From the NCBI RefSeq assembly GCF_000179915.2, contig NC_014963.1, positions 4,588,001 to 4,652,000 on the forward strand: a stretch of 64,000 nt of DNA, written 5' to 3'. Made by a program: the position numbers and the translations under genes. Positions 1 to 7,952 of the stretch are shown one piece after another. This DNA comes from Terriglobus saanensis SP1PR4. GTDB taxonomy: Bacteria; Acidobacteriota; Terriglobia; Terriglobales; Acidobacteriaceae. The notes beneath the pieces are model-generated. The model worked only from the letters and a program-made list of their open reading frames with translations. It was not told where the DNA came from and ran no database searches. How positions within the stretch are numbered: the first letter of the stretch is position 1; the number at the start of each line of letters is the position of its first letter.

Positions 1-159
1 GCGGTCTGGAAAGATTTTCGCAAAGCAAGAACAGAAACGAGTCACACCTACAACGAAGAGAAAGCTGTCGCAGTGTTGAACAGAATTCCGGCCTTCGAAC
101 AAGAAGCGAAGCACCTGCTCGAACGGCTGCGGGAGAGGATCGAATCCCATGATGAGTAG
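1..159 (+). CDS. HEPN-like nucleotidyltransferase substrate-binding protein, C-terminal part (HI0074 type)
   Basis: The window opens inside this gene; 52 codons read to a TAG at 157-159. The visible tail contains TETSHTYNEEKAVAVL followed by an amphipathic helix (IPAFEQEAKHLLERL), the pattern of the C-terminal half of HI0074-type proteins, usually named nucleotidyltransferase substrate-binding proteins. These small four-helix HEPN-like proteins form complexes with HI0073-type minimal nucleotidyltransferases and act as toxin-antitoxin pairs in several bacteria (family knowledge). Its stop overlaps the start of the downstream MNT frame by 11 bases, the usual translationally coupled arrangement of the pair. 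The 5' end and any RNase-type motif lie outside the window, so which partner is toxic cannot be judged. Confidence 0.75.
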   Translation, partial: AVWKDFRKARTETSHTYNEEKAVAVLNRIPAFEQEAKHLLERLRERIESHDE

Positions 160-2008
160 TACCGGAATTGCAATATCAAACGAGGAAGCTCAAATTGTGT
201 CTTCGATCCTGGCAACGCACCTCCCCGATCGGGAGGTCTGGATTTTTGGATCCCGAGCGAAAGGCACCGCAAGACGGCGGTCAGATCTGGATCTGGCCAT
301 AGGCGGAAACGAGCCTTTGCCGCTTAGCATCAGGGCCAGCCTGTTTGATGAATTTGACGCTTCGGATATCCCGTACCGCGTCGATATCCTCGACTTGACG
401 ACTATTACACCTCAATTCCGCAAAGCTATCGAGCAGGATTTCATCCCCTTTTCAGAAGCCCTACTTCACGGAGACCCGAACAACATGGAGAACTCCGAAG
501 CTGACGATCACTTCGACAAGCTCCGCGAAGAGTGCGGCGTCATGGCCATATACAACCACTCCGACGCCGCTCGTCTCACCTACTGGGGCCTCTACGCTCT
601 CCAGCATCGCGGACAGGAGTCCGGCGGCATCGCCGTCTCCAACGGCGAAGAGATCACTGACCTCAAGGGCATGGGTCTCGTCTCCGAGATCTTCACCGAT
701 CCCGTCCTGGAAAAGCTCCCCGGCCACATCGCCATCGGCCACACGCGCTACTCGACGACAGGTGACTCCGCCCTCCTGAACGCGCAGCCCATCTCGGTCG
801 AGAGCACCAAGGGTCAGATCGTCATCGCCCACAACGGCAACCTGGTGAATCTTGGCACGGCACGCGAGCGTCTGGAACGCGATGGCGCAATCTTCTCCAC
901 GACCTCGGACTCCGAGATCATCGTCCAGCTTATCGCGCACTCCAAACACACCATGCTCGTGGACTGCATCGCGGAGTCGCTCTCGCAAGTTGAAGGCGCA
1001 TTTTCCATCGTCATGATGACGCGCAATCGCATCTTCGCCGCGCGCGATCCACACGGCTTCCGCCCGCTTTCGATGGGTCGTATCAAAGGCGAGAACGGCG
1101 CTCCGGACACCTTCGTCTTTGCCTCCGAAACCTGCGCCTTCGATCTGCTGAAAGCCAAGTACGAGCGCGACATCAAGCCCGGCGAACTCGTCATGGTCTC
1201 GGAAGACGGCGTCACCTCGCGCTACTTCAACACCGACACCAAGCAGGCCTCCTGCGTCTTCGAGCACGTCTACTTCGCGCGTCCGGACAGCCGCATCTTC
1301 GGTCGCTGGGTGCAGCAGAGCCGCGATGAGATGGGCAAGACCCTCGCCCGCGAATCCGGCGTCCCTGCGGACGTCATCGTGCCCGTGCCCGACTCCGGTG
1401 TCACCGCCGCGATTGGCTACGCCACGGAATCCGGTATCCCCTTCAACTTCGGCCTCATCCGCAACCACTACGTGGGCCGCACCTTCATCCAGCCGGAACA
1501 GCGCGTCCGCGACTTTGGCGTCCGCATGAAGCTGAATCCCGTCCGCGCCCTGCTCGAAGGCAAGCGCGTCATCCTGATCGACGATTCGATTATTCGCGGC
1601 ACCACCTCACGCAAGATCGTCCGCATGGTCCGTGCTGCCGGTGCCAGCGAAGTCCACATGCGCATCTCCTGCCCGCCGACCATTTCGCCCTGCTTCTACG
1701 GCGTGGATACTCCGAGCAAGAAAGACCTCATCGCCGCCAACAAGACTGTCGAAGAGATCCGCGCTTTCATCGAAGCCGACTCGCTCGCGTATCTCTCGCT
1801 CGACGGCCTCGTCCACTCCTGCACGGACAAAGATCCGACACCGAACACCTACTGCACCGCCTGCTACACCGGCAACTATCCCACGCAGTGGATCGACGTG
1901 AAGGAGATCCTTCCGGCCATCGCACACGCGGTCAAGCCGGATGAGATCATCCACGAAGACGAGGTTACGGAAGAGACCGTCAAGCCACAGAGCCAGCTGG
2001 CGTTCTAG
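149..2008 (+). CDS. purF: MNT nucleotidyltransferase domain fused in frame to amidophosphoribosyltransferase (PurF)
   Basis: One open frame of 619 codons holds two proteins. Residues 1-110 are a complete minimal nucleotidyltransferase: GSRAKG at 34-39, SDLDLA with catalytic Asp46 and Asp48, and the third Asp79 in RVDILD. Residues 113-619 are full-length PurF, which catalyses the first step of purine synthesis (PRPP plus glutamine to phosphoribosylamine): propeptide-like stretch, nucleophile Cys129 in EECGVMAIYNH, the glutamine-site block LQHRGQESGG, and the PRPP loop VILIDDSIIRGTTS. No stop separates the halves. Translation may begin at ATG 149 or 152 (overlapping the HEPN gene) and give a fusion, or restart at ATG 485 to give a normal 507-residue PurF. 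PurF is an Ntn hydrolase that must free its Cys by removing a propeptide, so a fusion could still mature. PurF identity is certain; which product is made is open. Confidence 0.9.
   Translation: MMSSTGIAISNEEAQIVSSILATHLPDREVWIFGSRAKGTARRRSDLDLAIGGNEPLPLSIRASLFDEFDASDIPYRVDILDLTTITPQFRKAIEQDFIPFSEALLHGDPNNMENSEADDHFDKLREECGVMAIYNHSDAARLTYWGLYALQHRGQESGGIAVSNGEEITDLKGMGLVSEIFTDPVLEKLPGHIAIGHTRYSTTGDSALLNAQPISVESTKGQIVIAHNGNLVNLGTARERLERDGAIFSTTSDSEIIVQLIAHSKHTMLVDCIAESLSQVEGAFSIVMMTRNRIFAARDPHGFRPLSMGRIKGENGAPDTFVFASETCAFDLLKAKYERDIKPGELVMVSEDGVTSRYFNTDTKQASCVFEHVYFARPDSRIFGRWVQQSRDEMGKTLARESGVPADVIVPVPDSGVTAAIGYATESGIPFNFGLIRNHYVGRTFIQPEQRVRDFGVRMKLNPVRALLEGKRVILIDDSIIRGTTSRKIVRMVRAAGASEVHMRISCPPTISPCFYGVDTPSKKDLIAANKTVEEIRAFIEADSLAYLSLDGLVHSCTDKDPTPNTYCTACYTGNYPTQWIDVKEILPAIAHAVKPDEIIHEDEVTEETVKPQSQLAF
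470..487 (+). promoter_or_regulatory. Probable internal ribosome binding site and start for PurF alone
   Basis: An ACGGAG stretch lies about 11 bases before ATG 485, which is in frame with both the upstream MNT domain and PurF. Starting here gives a 16-residue propeptide before the nucleophile Cys, close to the length seen in propeptide-containing PurF proteins. This supports independent PurF initiation, but the spacing is a little long and it does not exclude the longer product. Confidence 0.45.
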
Positions 2009-2055
2009 AGTCAGCTGGCGCTTTAGGATCCACGGTCATTCCGCAGCCTCCCCTT

Positions 2056-2170
2056 TTTGTCATCCCGTAGCGAAGCGGAGGGATCTGCTTTTGCTTCCCG
2101 GCAGATCTGGTTTGTGCGCTCCGCGCGACCCCACCCTTTCGCAAGAAACCGCGAAAGAATGGGGCACAAG
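2056..2170 (-). repeat. Dispersed intergenic repeat, copy 1
   Basis: This copy fills the gap between purF and the VOC gene. It runs from TTGTCATCCCGTAGCGAAGC to GAAAGAATGGGGCAC and is inverted relative to the copies at 33.5, 51.1 and 54.1 kb. Three modules can be seen: the conserved end GTCATCCCGTAGCG..GGATCTGC, the middle TTTGTGCGCTCCGCGCGA, and a hairpin made by CCCCACCCTTTCGC and GCGAAAGAATGGGG. It contains no reading frame of its own. Confidence 0.85.
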
Positions 2171-2184
2171 CCCGTTGTCCTCCG

Positions 2185-3084
2185 CTACCGGTCCCCTGGT
2201 GACGGATTCGCCTGCGTAAACTGACTGCAACAAGGCTTCGTATACGGCACGAACTCCATCAGCTCAATCCGGCTGGAATCCGGGTCCCACAGGTTGTACT
2301 GGTACTTCCCATCCAGTCCGGCCTGCGGCTTCATCTCGGCACCCTTCGGATCGCTCCACCCATTGGCCTTCAGCTTCGCGATGGCAGCGTTCATCTCCAC
2401 CACGCCCAGGCTCACATGAAACGCGCTTCCGCGCTGCCGTGCATTGTCATGCGGTGACGGGTGCAGCATGTACTCAATCCACTCATGCGCATCCGGCGTC
2501 TGCAGACTCACCCAGTCGGGATCCGTTGCGTTCCCGGCGCGTCCACCGATCCAGTACGGCCTGAATCCCAGAACACTCAGAAATAAGGGATCCTCCTGCG
2601 CGCGATCTTTCACCGTGAAACCCGCATGAATGATCTGGTGCGAAACCTCGCGCGATGTATCGTGCACCGGATTATCGCGGTGCTTCACAAACGCAATCCG
2701 CGGGGTCGTGCGGTCCGCCAGCAGGAATCCGTCCGGAATCTTCGTGAAGTGCGTCACGCCACGCGACCGAAGATACTGCTCCAACGCCACGGGATCGGAC
2801 GTCTCAAACCCGATCTCCTCCAGCATCGGCTGATCCGTCGACACACCCGCCTTGGCATCCATCTCAATCCGCTGCGATGTGCCGACGAGGTAAACATCCA
2901 TCCCCTTCTCGTGCCGCAGCGTCAGCCCAAGCCCATCACCGTAGAGATGCTGCGCACCCGCGCGATCCGTCGTATAAAACCTCACATACGCAATGCCTGT
3001 GATCTTCGGCCGTGGCGGAGCAGCTTGCATCAACACCGTGCCGGCCAAAAATAGAAGTGCACCCAGAAGAGAGTTCTTTCTCAT
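2185..3084 (-). CDS. Secreted two-domain VOC (glyoxalase-fold) family protein
   Basis: The 299-residue protein begins with a cleavable signal peptide (MRKNSLLGALLFLAGTVLMQ, cleavage near residue 21). It carries two vicinal-oxygen-chelate domains: roughly residues 29-135, starting ITGIAYVRFYTTD, and 150-285, starting IHAGFTVKDRAQ and ending LWDPDSSRIELMEF, which holds the usual C-terminal Glu ligand position. VOC proteins include glyoxalase I, dioxygenases and resistance proteins; nothing here fixes the substrate, and several expected metal-ligand positions are not obviously His or Glu. It is a clear paralogue of the protein at 35821-36711, which has the same signal-plus-two-domain plan. It lies just downstream of and on the same strand as the TonB receptor gene, separated by a GC-rich hairpin. 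Confidence 0.82.
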   Translation of the reverse strand: MRKNSLLGALLFLAGTVLMQAAPPRPKITGIAYVRFYTTDRAGAQHLYGDGLGLTLRHEKGMDVYLVGTSQRIEMDAKAGVSTDQPMLEEIGFETSDPVALEQYLRSRGVTHFTKIPDGFLLADRTTPRIAFVKHRDNPVHDTSREVSHQIIHAGFTVKDRAQEDPLFLSVLGFRPYWIGGRAGNATDPDWVSLQTPDAHEWIEYMLHPSPHDNARQRGSAFHVSLGVVEMNAAIAKLKANGWSDPKGAEMKPQAGLDGKYQYNLWDPDSSRIELMEFVPYTKPCCSQFTQANPSPGDR

Positions 3085-3149
3085 GGGCGCACTTTAAAGG
3101 AAGCCGATAGCCGTCGTCAAAGCAATCCTGCGGAGTGGCGCTTAACGCA

Positions 3150-3184
3150 CCACCGCCGCGCAGGTGCGGCCCGCGCGGCGGTGG
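3150..3184. terminator. GC-rich hairpin between the TonB receptor and VOC genes
   Basis: CCACCGCCGCGC at 3150-3161 pairs perfectly with GCGCGGCGGTGG at 3173-3184 across an 11-base loop. There is no U-tract on either strand, so it may be a weak terminator or an mRNA-end stabiliser after the TonB receptor gene rather than a classical intrinsic terminator. Confidence 0.45.
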
Positions 3185-3204
3185 AGTCTCCCAAGTGGAC
3201 AGCC

Positions 3205-6200
3205 TTAGAAGGAGACCTTCAAACCAAACTGAACAATGCGCGGATCGAACGTCGACGTGATCGCTCCGCCCGAAGCCGGCTGTACCAGTACCGCCGCCGT
3301 CGGGGAGATCGTTCCGCTGATTCCGCTCGGTCCCGCAAAATTCGTGTGATTCAGAATGTTGTAGAGCTCGCTCCGGAACTCGAGCTTGATCCTGTCTCCA
3401 GGCAGATCGAAACGCTTATTCACTGCCAGGTTCAGGTAGTTGATATTCGGCGTCCGTCCCGCATCGCGGCGCAGCGATCCGAATGGGCTCAGCGGTGCGC
3501 TCGCCGTTCCGCTCGCCGGCAGCGCCAGCGCATTCAGGTTGATGTACTGCAGCGAAGTCGTTCCGTTCGTCCCCGGCGTCTTCGTCAGCGACGTCAGCGG
3601 TCCATTGCCCACGCGGTTCGGACGATACAGGTTCGATCCGCGGAAGCTCGAAGCAATATTCGAAACGATGTTCGCACTCGTCGGGCTGTACGTAATGTTG
3701 AACGGCAGACCCGACTGCGCCTGGTTGACGGCCGAGATCTGCCATCCACCCACCACCTGGTTCATCACGCCAGCCGAATCCAGGAACTTCTTCCCCCGGC
3801 CAAACGGCACCTCATATACAAGGCTCGTCGTATTCACCAGCGGCTGGTCGTACTCCGAGTTCGCATACTCCGCGCTCAGGTTGTAGTAATCCTGCGGAGA
3901 AGGCGTATTCGCCTCCAGCGACGCGCCCGCGCTATCCAGCGTGTGCGAGTACGTGAACGAGTTCAGCAGCGTCAAACCCGCCACCATCCTCTGCTCATAC
4001 CGCACCTGCAGCGAATCGTAGTGCGAATACGCCGTATGCAGAGCGATCGTCACATCGCCGTACGTCGGCAACGGCCGCACCAGCGCTCCACCAATCAACT
4101 GCTTCTGGTTGGAGTTCGCAAACTGCGCCAGCTTCAAACCGAAGTTGCCCACATACGCCACATCGATCAGCGTATTCTTCGCCAGCTGCCTCTGCCCCGA
4201 CACATAGTAGCTATGCACATAGCTGTCGCGGAAGCGGTTCGAATCGATATACGTGATGTTGTCCGTCAGAGGATTGAACGCCAGCGTCCCCGGAAATCCC
4301 TGCTCCGTCGTCCGGAACGCGGCAGGCGCAGCCGTCACGCGCGCCGGTGCCTGGCTCTGCGTAATGAACAGCGCCTGCGGTGCGTTGATGGCAAGAATAT
4401 CGCCCGATCCCGCGCGGCTGTAGTGCACATAGCTGATGCCATAGCCTCCGCGGATCGACGTCTTGTCATCCGGTGAAAAGTTGAAACCGACGCGCGGCGC
4501 CCAGTCGTTCTTATCCGAGTCCACCAGCGACCGATTGCTGTCCGTCGCCTGGATCATCGCCGCCGGTCCCTGGCTCGCCAGAGCCGGGTTGAAGTTTGTC
4601 TGCAGATTCTTCTGCTCCCAGTACGGAGATCCGTACTCGTAACGCAGACCCAGGTTGAACGTAAGCCGTGGCGTCACCTTCCAGTCATCCTGCAGGTACG
4701 CATAGTGCGACTGGTTGCGCAGATGCGCCACGAAGAAGCTCGAGATGGAGTACGAGTTCGGCGTTCCGAAGAGATAATCGGCGACATAGTTATCGGGAGT
4801 CGCAGCTTCGTTATTCACAAGCTGATGCGTGATGGGATCGTAGTTGCGGCTGAAGGCGCCGCTGTACGTCCAGCTTCCGTACAACGGATTCGTATCCTGC
4901 ACTGCCATCCAGATGTGCTGGTACTCATACCCGATCTTGAACGAGTGACGCCCGACCACCCACGAGTAGTTGATCTTCGGATTCAGCAGCGCCGGGTTCT
5001 GAAACTGCGGATTCGTCGCCTGTCGTCCAAGCGTGGTAAAGCCGCTGATCGAAGTCGAAGGCAGACCGCCCGCAACCGAAGGATCGGTCGGCAGTCCCGG
5101 AAAGCTGAAGCTGTTGTCCCCGATCGAAAGCGAAAACTTTCCAGCCTTCGTTCGCGACAGACCGAAGCGCGCATCCAGGAACTGGTTGGCTCCGATAATG
5201 CGCGTCCAGCCCACGGCCACCTGCTGATCCAGGATCCGCTGCTTGCCGTTCGTGCTCCCGTCGATCGAGTTAGCAAAGAGCGGAAAGTCCGTCGCGTTCT
5301 GCTTCAGATCGCTCACGCGAACGAAGAACGTATTCTTCGGATTCAACTGGTAGTCCAGGCGGATCGAACCCTTATCCGAAAAATTCTGCGAGCGCTGCAG
5401 CGTCGTGTAGTTGTTCGTCAGGTTGTTATTGGTGTTCGTAGGCAGGGCCGCGAGTACACGCAGAGCCGTAGGAGAAAGGTTCGCCGCCGTCACCGGAATC
5501 TGCGTCCCCGCCGCGTACGCGGTCCCGCTGATCGGGTCATAGATCGTCTTTCCGAAGACGCGATTCCGCTGGTTCGCCGTCGGCAGAGTCACCGTCGTAT
5601 TCTGACTGCGAAGCTGCCGGAAACCCTCATAGTCCACGAAGAAGAAGAGCTTGTCGTGCAGGATGGGACCGGCGAAGTTGCCGCCGAACTGGTTCCGGTT
5701 GAACTGCGGCTTCACCGCGTTCGCTGCCTTGAAGTATCCGATCGCATTCAACGCACGGTTACGAATGAACTCGTACGCCAGACCGTGATACGCATTCGTT
5801 CCCGACCGGTACGCTACGTTGAACGTTGCGCCCGAAGCCCGTCCATACTCCGCGCTCTGGTTATTCGTCACCACCTGGAACTGTGCGATCGAATCCGGCG
5901 GAGGATTAAAGATCTGGTTCGAAAATCCCTGGTTACTCTCGCCGTACGCGTTGTTGTCCATACCGTCGAGCAGGAAGTTGTTGAAGATCGATCTCTGCCC
6001 GTTCACGTTGTACGCGCCTTCGCGAATCAGGCCCGTCGTGGCCGTCGTGCTCAGCGTGCTCGGTGCCTGGTGAACGCCTGTCGAAAGCGCCAGCAGGTCG
6101 GAGTAGTTGCGCGACACCAGCGGGAGCGACGACGTCTGATAGTTCGTCACAATCTGTCCGCGCTGGCTCGTATCCGTCTCCACCAGCGAGTTCACGGCAC

Positions 6201-6564
6201 TCACATCCACGGAGGTTACGGTGTTTCCCAGGTTCAGCGTCAGATCCACGCGCTGGCGTGCAGCAATCGAAAGCGCCACACCCTTCGCCTCCGCGGGTGC
6301 AAATCCCTCACCTGTTACCTGGACGTCGTACTGTCCGACGCGAAGTCCGGGAACCTCGTAGTTGCCCTCGGAGTTCGTCGTTCGGTTACTCACCGTTCCG
6401 TTGGCCGTGTTCGTTACAGTCACGGCCGCGTTCGGCACCAGCGCGCCGCTGGCGTCCTTGACGGTACCGATGATCGAGCCCGTCTCAAACTGCCCAAACG
6501 CAGCAGGAACAAGGGCCAGAAAGGCGATGAGGAGGAAAATGAGCGTAGAAATTCTGAAGCGCAT
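3205..6564 (-). CDS. Oar-like TonB-dependent receptor with carboxypeptidase-regulatory-like domain
   Basis: This 1119-residue outer membrane protein has a signal peptide (MRFRISTLIFLLIAFLALVP, ending near AFG-Q), then a carboxypeptidase-regulatory-like beta domain (about residues 27-110, GTVKDASGALVPNAAVTVTN). A plug-like region follows (about 120-240; NVNGQRSIFNNFLLDGMDNN), then a long beta-barrel ending in FGLKVSF, the C-terminal Phe signal for BAM insertion. Receptors of this Oar/CarboxypepD_reg type are heavily expanded in Acidobacteria and are thought to take up large substrates such as oligosaccharides using TonB energy. No SusD partner is adjacent, so the substrate is unknown. The start ATG follows an AT-rich upstream region with a TATATA box, and a secreted phosphodiesterase gene lies upstream on the same strand. 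Confidence 0.93.
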   Translation of the reverse strand: MRFRISTLIFLLIAFLALVPAAFGQFETGSIIGTVKDASGALVPNAAVTVTNTANGTVSNRTTNSEGNYEVPGLRVGQYDVQVTGEGFAPAEAKGVALSIAARQRVDLTLNLGNTVTSVDVSAVNSLVETDTSQRGQIVTNYQTSSLPLVSRNYSDLLALSTGVHQAPSTLSTTATTGLIREGAYNVNGQRSIFNNFLLDGMDNNAYGESNQGFSNQIFNPPPDSIAQFQVVTNNQSAEYGRASGATFNVAYRSGTNAYHGLAYEFIRNRALNAIGYFKAANAVKPQFNRNQFGGNFAGPILHDKLFFFVDYEGFRQLRSQNTTVTLPTANQRNRVFGKTIYDPISGTAYAAGTQIPVTAANLSPTALRVLAALPTNTNNNLTNNYTTLQRSQNFSDKGSIRLDYQLNPKNTFFVRVSDLKQNATDFPLFANSIDGSTNGKQRILDQQVAVGWTRIIGANQFLDARFGLSRTKAGKFSLSIGDNSFSFPGLPTDPSVAGGLPSTSISGFTTLGRQATNPQFQNPALLNPKINYSWVVGRHSFKIGYEYQHIWMAVQDTNPLYGSWTYSGAFSRNYDPITHQLVNNEAATPDNYVADYLFGTPNSYSISSFFVAHLRNQSHYAYLQDDWKVTPRLTFNLGLRYEYGSPYWEQKNLQTNFNPALASQGPAAMIQATDSNRSLVDSDKNDWAPRVGFNFSPDDKTSIRGGYGISYVHYSRAGSGDILAINAPQALFITQSQAPARVTAAPAAFRTTEQGFPGTLAFNPLTDNITYIDSNRFRDSYVHSYYVSGQRQLAKNTLIDVAYVGNFGLKLAQFANSNQKQLIGGALVRPLPTYGDVTIALHTAYSHYDSLQVRYEQRMVAGLTLLNSFTYSHTLDSAGASLEANTPSPQDYYNLSAEYANSEYDQPLVNTTSLVYEVPFGRGKKFLDSAGVMNQVVGGWQISAVNQAQSGLPFNITYSPTSANIVSNIASSFRGSNLYRPNRVGNGPLTSLTKTPGTNGTTSLQYINLNALALPASGTASAPLSPFGSLRRDAGRTPNINYLNLAVNKRFDLPGDRIKLEFRSELYNILNHTNFAGPSGISGTISPTAAVLVQPASGGAITSTFDPRIVQFGLKVSF

Positions 6565-6633
6565 ACGGTGTGCACCTTGGGATAAGCGGTATATATTGCG
6601 TGAAACAGCCTCTAAAACACGTAAATTCTGCGT

Positions 6634-7842
6634 TTATTCCGTGTGCCGCAGGGACGCCGGAACCAGCGCGCCACTCAGCATCTTTGGGTTCTCCGTCAGG
6701 TAATACGTCGGAATCCTGGGGAACTGCTCTTCCACCAGGATCAACGTGCGGAAGTCGAAGCTCTGAATTTCAGCACGATCTTCCATGTGCTCGCGCAGGA
6801 TCGTGCCGCCGAGCACCTTCACAAACGTCTCCGGATCCACGGTATGTACCGTGATCTTGCCCGCATCCGGTCGCGTGCTGGTGGACATGCCCTCCGGCAC
6901 CGACTTCGTTTCGATGTTGAATCGAACCTTTGCTCCATTGGCCGCACGCTCTTTCGCGTGTGGAAGGTCCTTGCCCGCGCCCTTCGAGTAAAACTCCGTG
7001 TAGAAACGGACGAAGCGGAACAGCTGCGCGACATACGTCGGCGCATAAGGGCTCGGCATACCCTCTTTCTTCGCAAACGCGACGCTGACCGGTGAAAGCG
7101 TCAGGTCATTCGTCTGCGAAGTATCCCCCGGGCTGGAACTAAAGTGGAGCTTGTCGCATACAAAGATCTTCTGTGCGTCTTTGCTCGAAATGTCCTGCAG
7201 ATACACGCGATTCTCCAGCGTGTACGGCGTGCCATCGGCGTGGCGGCAGCTCTGTGGGTTGTAGAACTGGTCGTGCCAGATGGTGGATTCGTGATCGGTG
7301 GAAACGCCGGTATCTGTCTCCAAAGTCGTCGCGCCCTGGTCGATGCCATTCTCGAACGAAGGCAGCGTGTTCTCCGGGCGCAAGCCACGTCCGCCGCGAT
7401 GCGCGGCCATATCGAACTTCGCCAACCGCTCGCGCTCCGCGGGAGTCTTCGCGCTCGCGCGCGCTTCTTCGACGACTTTGCGCAGAAGATCAGGACGGTC
7501 GGAGATGATTCCATCCACACCCAGAGCCATCAACGCGCGCATGCGGTCTGGATCGTTCGTTGTCCACGGCACGACCTTCACGCCCATCGCCTGCAGTTCG
7601 GATACCGGCACCAGCGGCATCTCCAACTTCTTGTCGCTGCCAGGCATGGTCCCTAGGACAGTCACATCCACCGGTGACAGTACCGGCACCGAAGCACCGT
7701 GTGCCTTTGCATGAGCCGAAGCCTTCTCCATCAGTTGAACGAAGGGATTCTTCATAGAAGTCTGCGCAGGAACAGCGGCAGTAACAATAAAACCGGAAAG
7801 CAAGACAGCAGTGGTTTGAAACCGGATCACGAAGACTCGCAT
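6634..7842 (-). CDS. Secreted glycerophosphodiester phosphodiesterase-like protein with permuted block order
   Basis: The 402-residue protein has a signal peptide (MRVFVIRFQTTAVLLSGFIV, cleavage near AVPA-Q). The GDPD signatures are present but out of order. The canonical C-terminal block (GVKVVPWTTNDPDRMRAL..GVDGIISDRPDLL) sits at residues 87-120. The canonical N-terminal block with catalytic residues (AHRGGRGLRPENTLPSF, then TLETDTG and IWHD) follows at 147-191. The chain then continues through NIETK and QSFDFRTL and stops just after strand beta-6. GDP phosphodiesterases are TIM barrels that hydrolyse deacylated phospholipids to an alcohol and glycerol-3-phosphate. The HRG, PENT, E-T-D and HD residues expected for catalysis are all visible. 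A circular permutation or a fusion of gene pieces would both fit. Confidence 0.8.
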   Translation of the reverse strand: MRVFVIRFQTTAVLLSGFIVTAAVPAQTSMKNPFVQLMEKASAHAKAHGASVPVLSPVDVTVLGTMPGSDKKLEMPLVPVSELQAMGVKVVPWTTNDPDRMRALMALGVDGIISDRPDLLRKVVEEARASAKTPAERERLAKFDMAAHRGGRGLRPENTLPSFENGIDQGATTLETDTGVSTDHESTIWHDQFYNPQSCRHADGTPYTLENRVYLQDISSKDAQKIFVCDKLHFSSSPGDTSQTNDLTLSPVSVAFAKKEGMPSPYAPTYVAQLFRFVRFYTEFYSKGAGKDLPHAKERAANGAKVRFNIETKSVPEGMSTSTRPDAGKITVHTVDPETFVKVLGGTILREHMEDRAEIQSFDFRTLILVEEQFPRIPTYYLTENPKMLSGALVPASLRHTE

Positions 7843-7952
7843 GTCGGGCAGAATCCTACGCCTCTGTGACGCGAAATCCTGCCGAAAAATTAGGTTGCAG
7901 AGCCATCCTAACCGATTACGTAACTATTGAAAATAACTTTTATAAAGTAATT

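Noticed and set aside
4705-6585. Long plus-strand open frame (626 codons) opposite the TonB receptor
   Set aside because: It is Arg/His-rich with no domain, and arises from GC-biased codons of the real minus-strand receptor gene, which has a signal peptide and family motifs.
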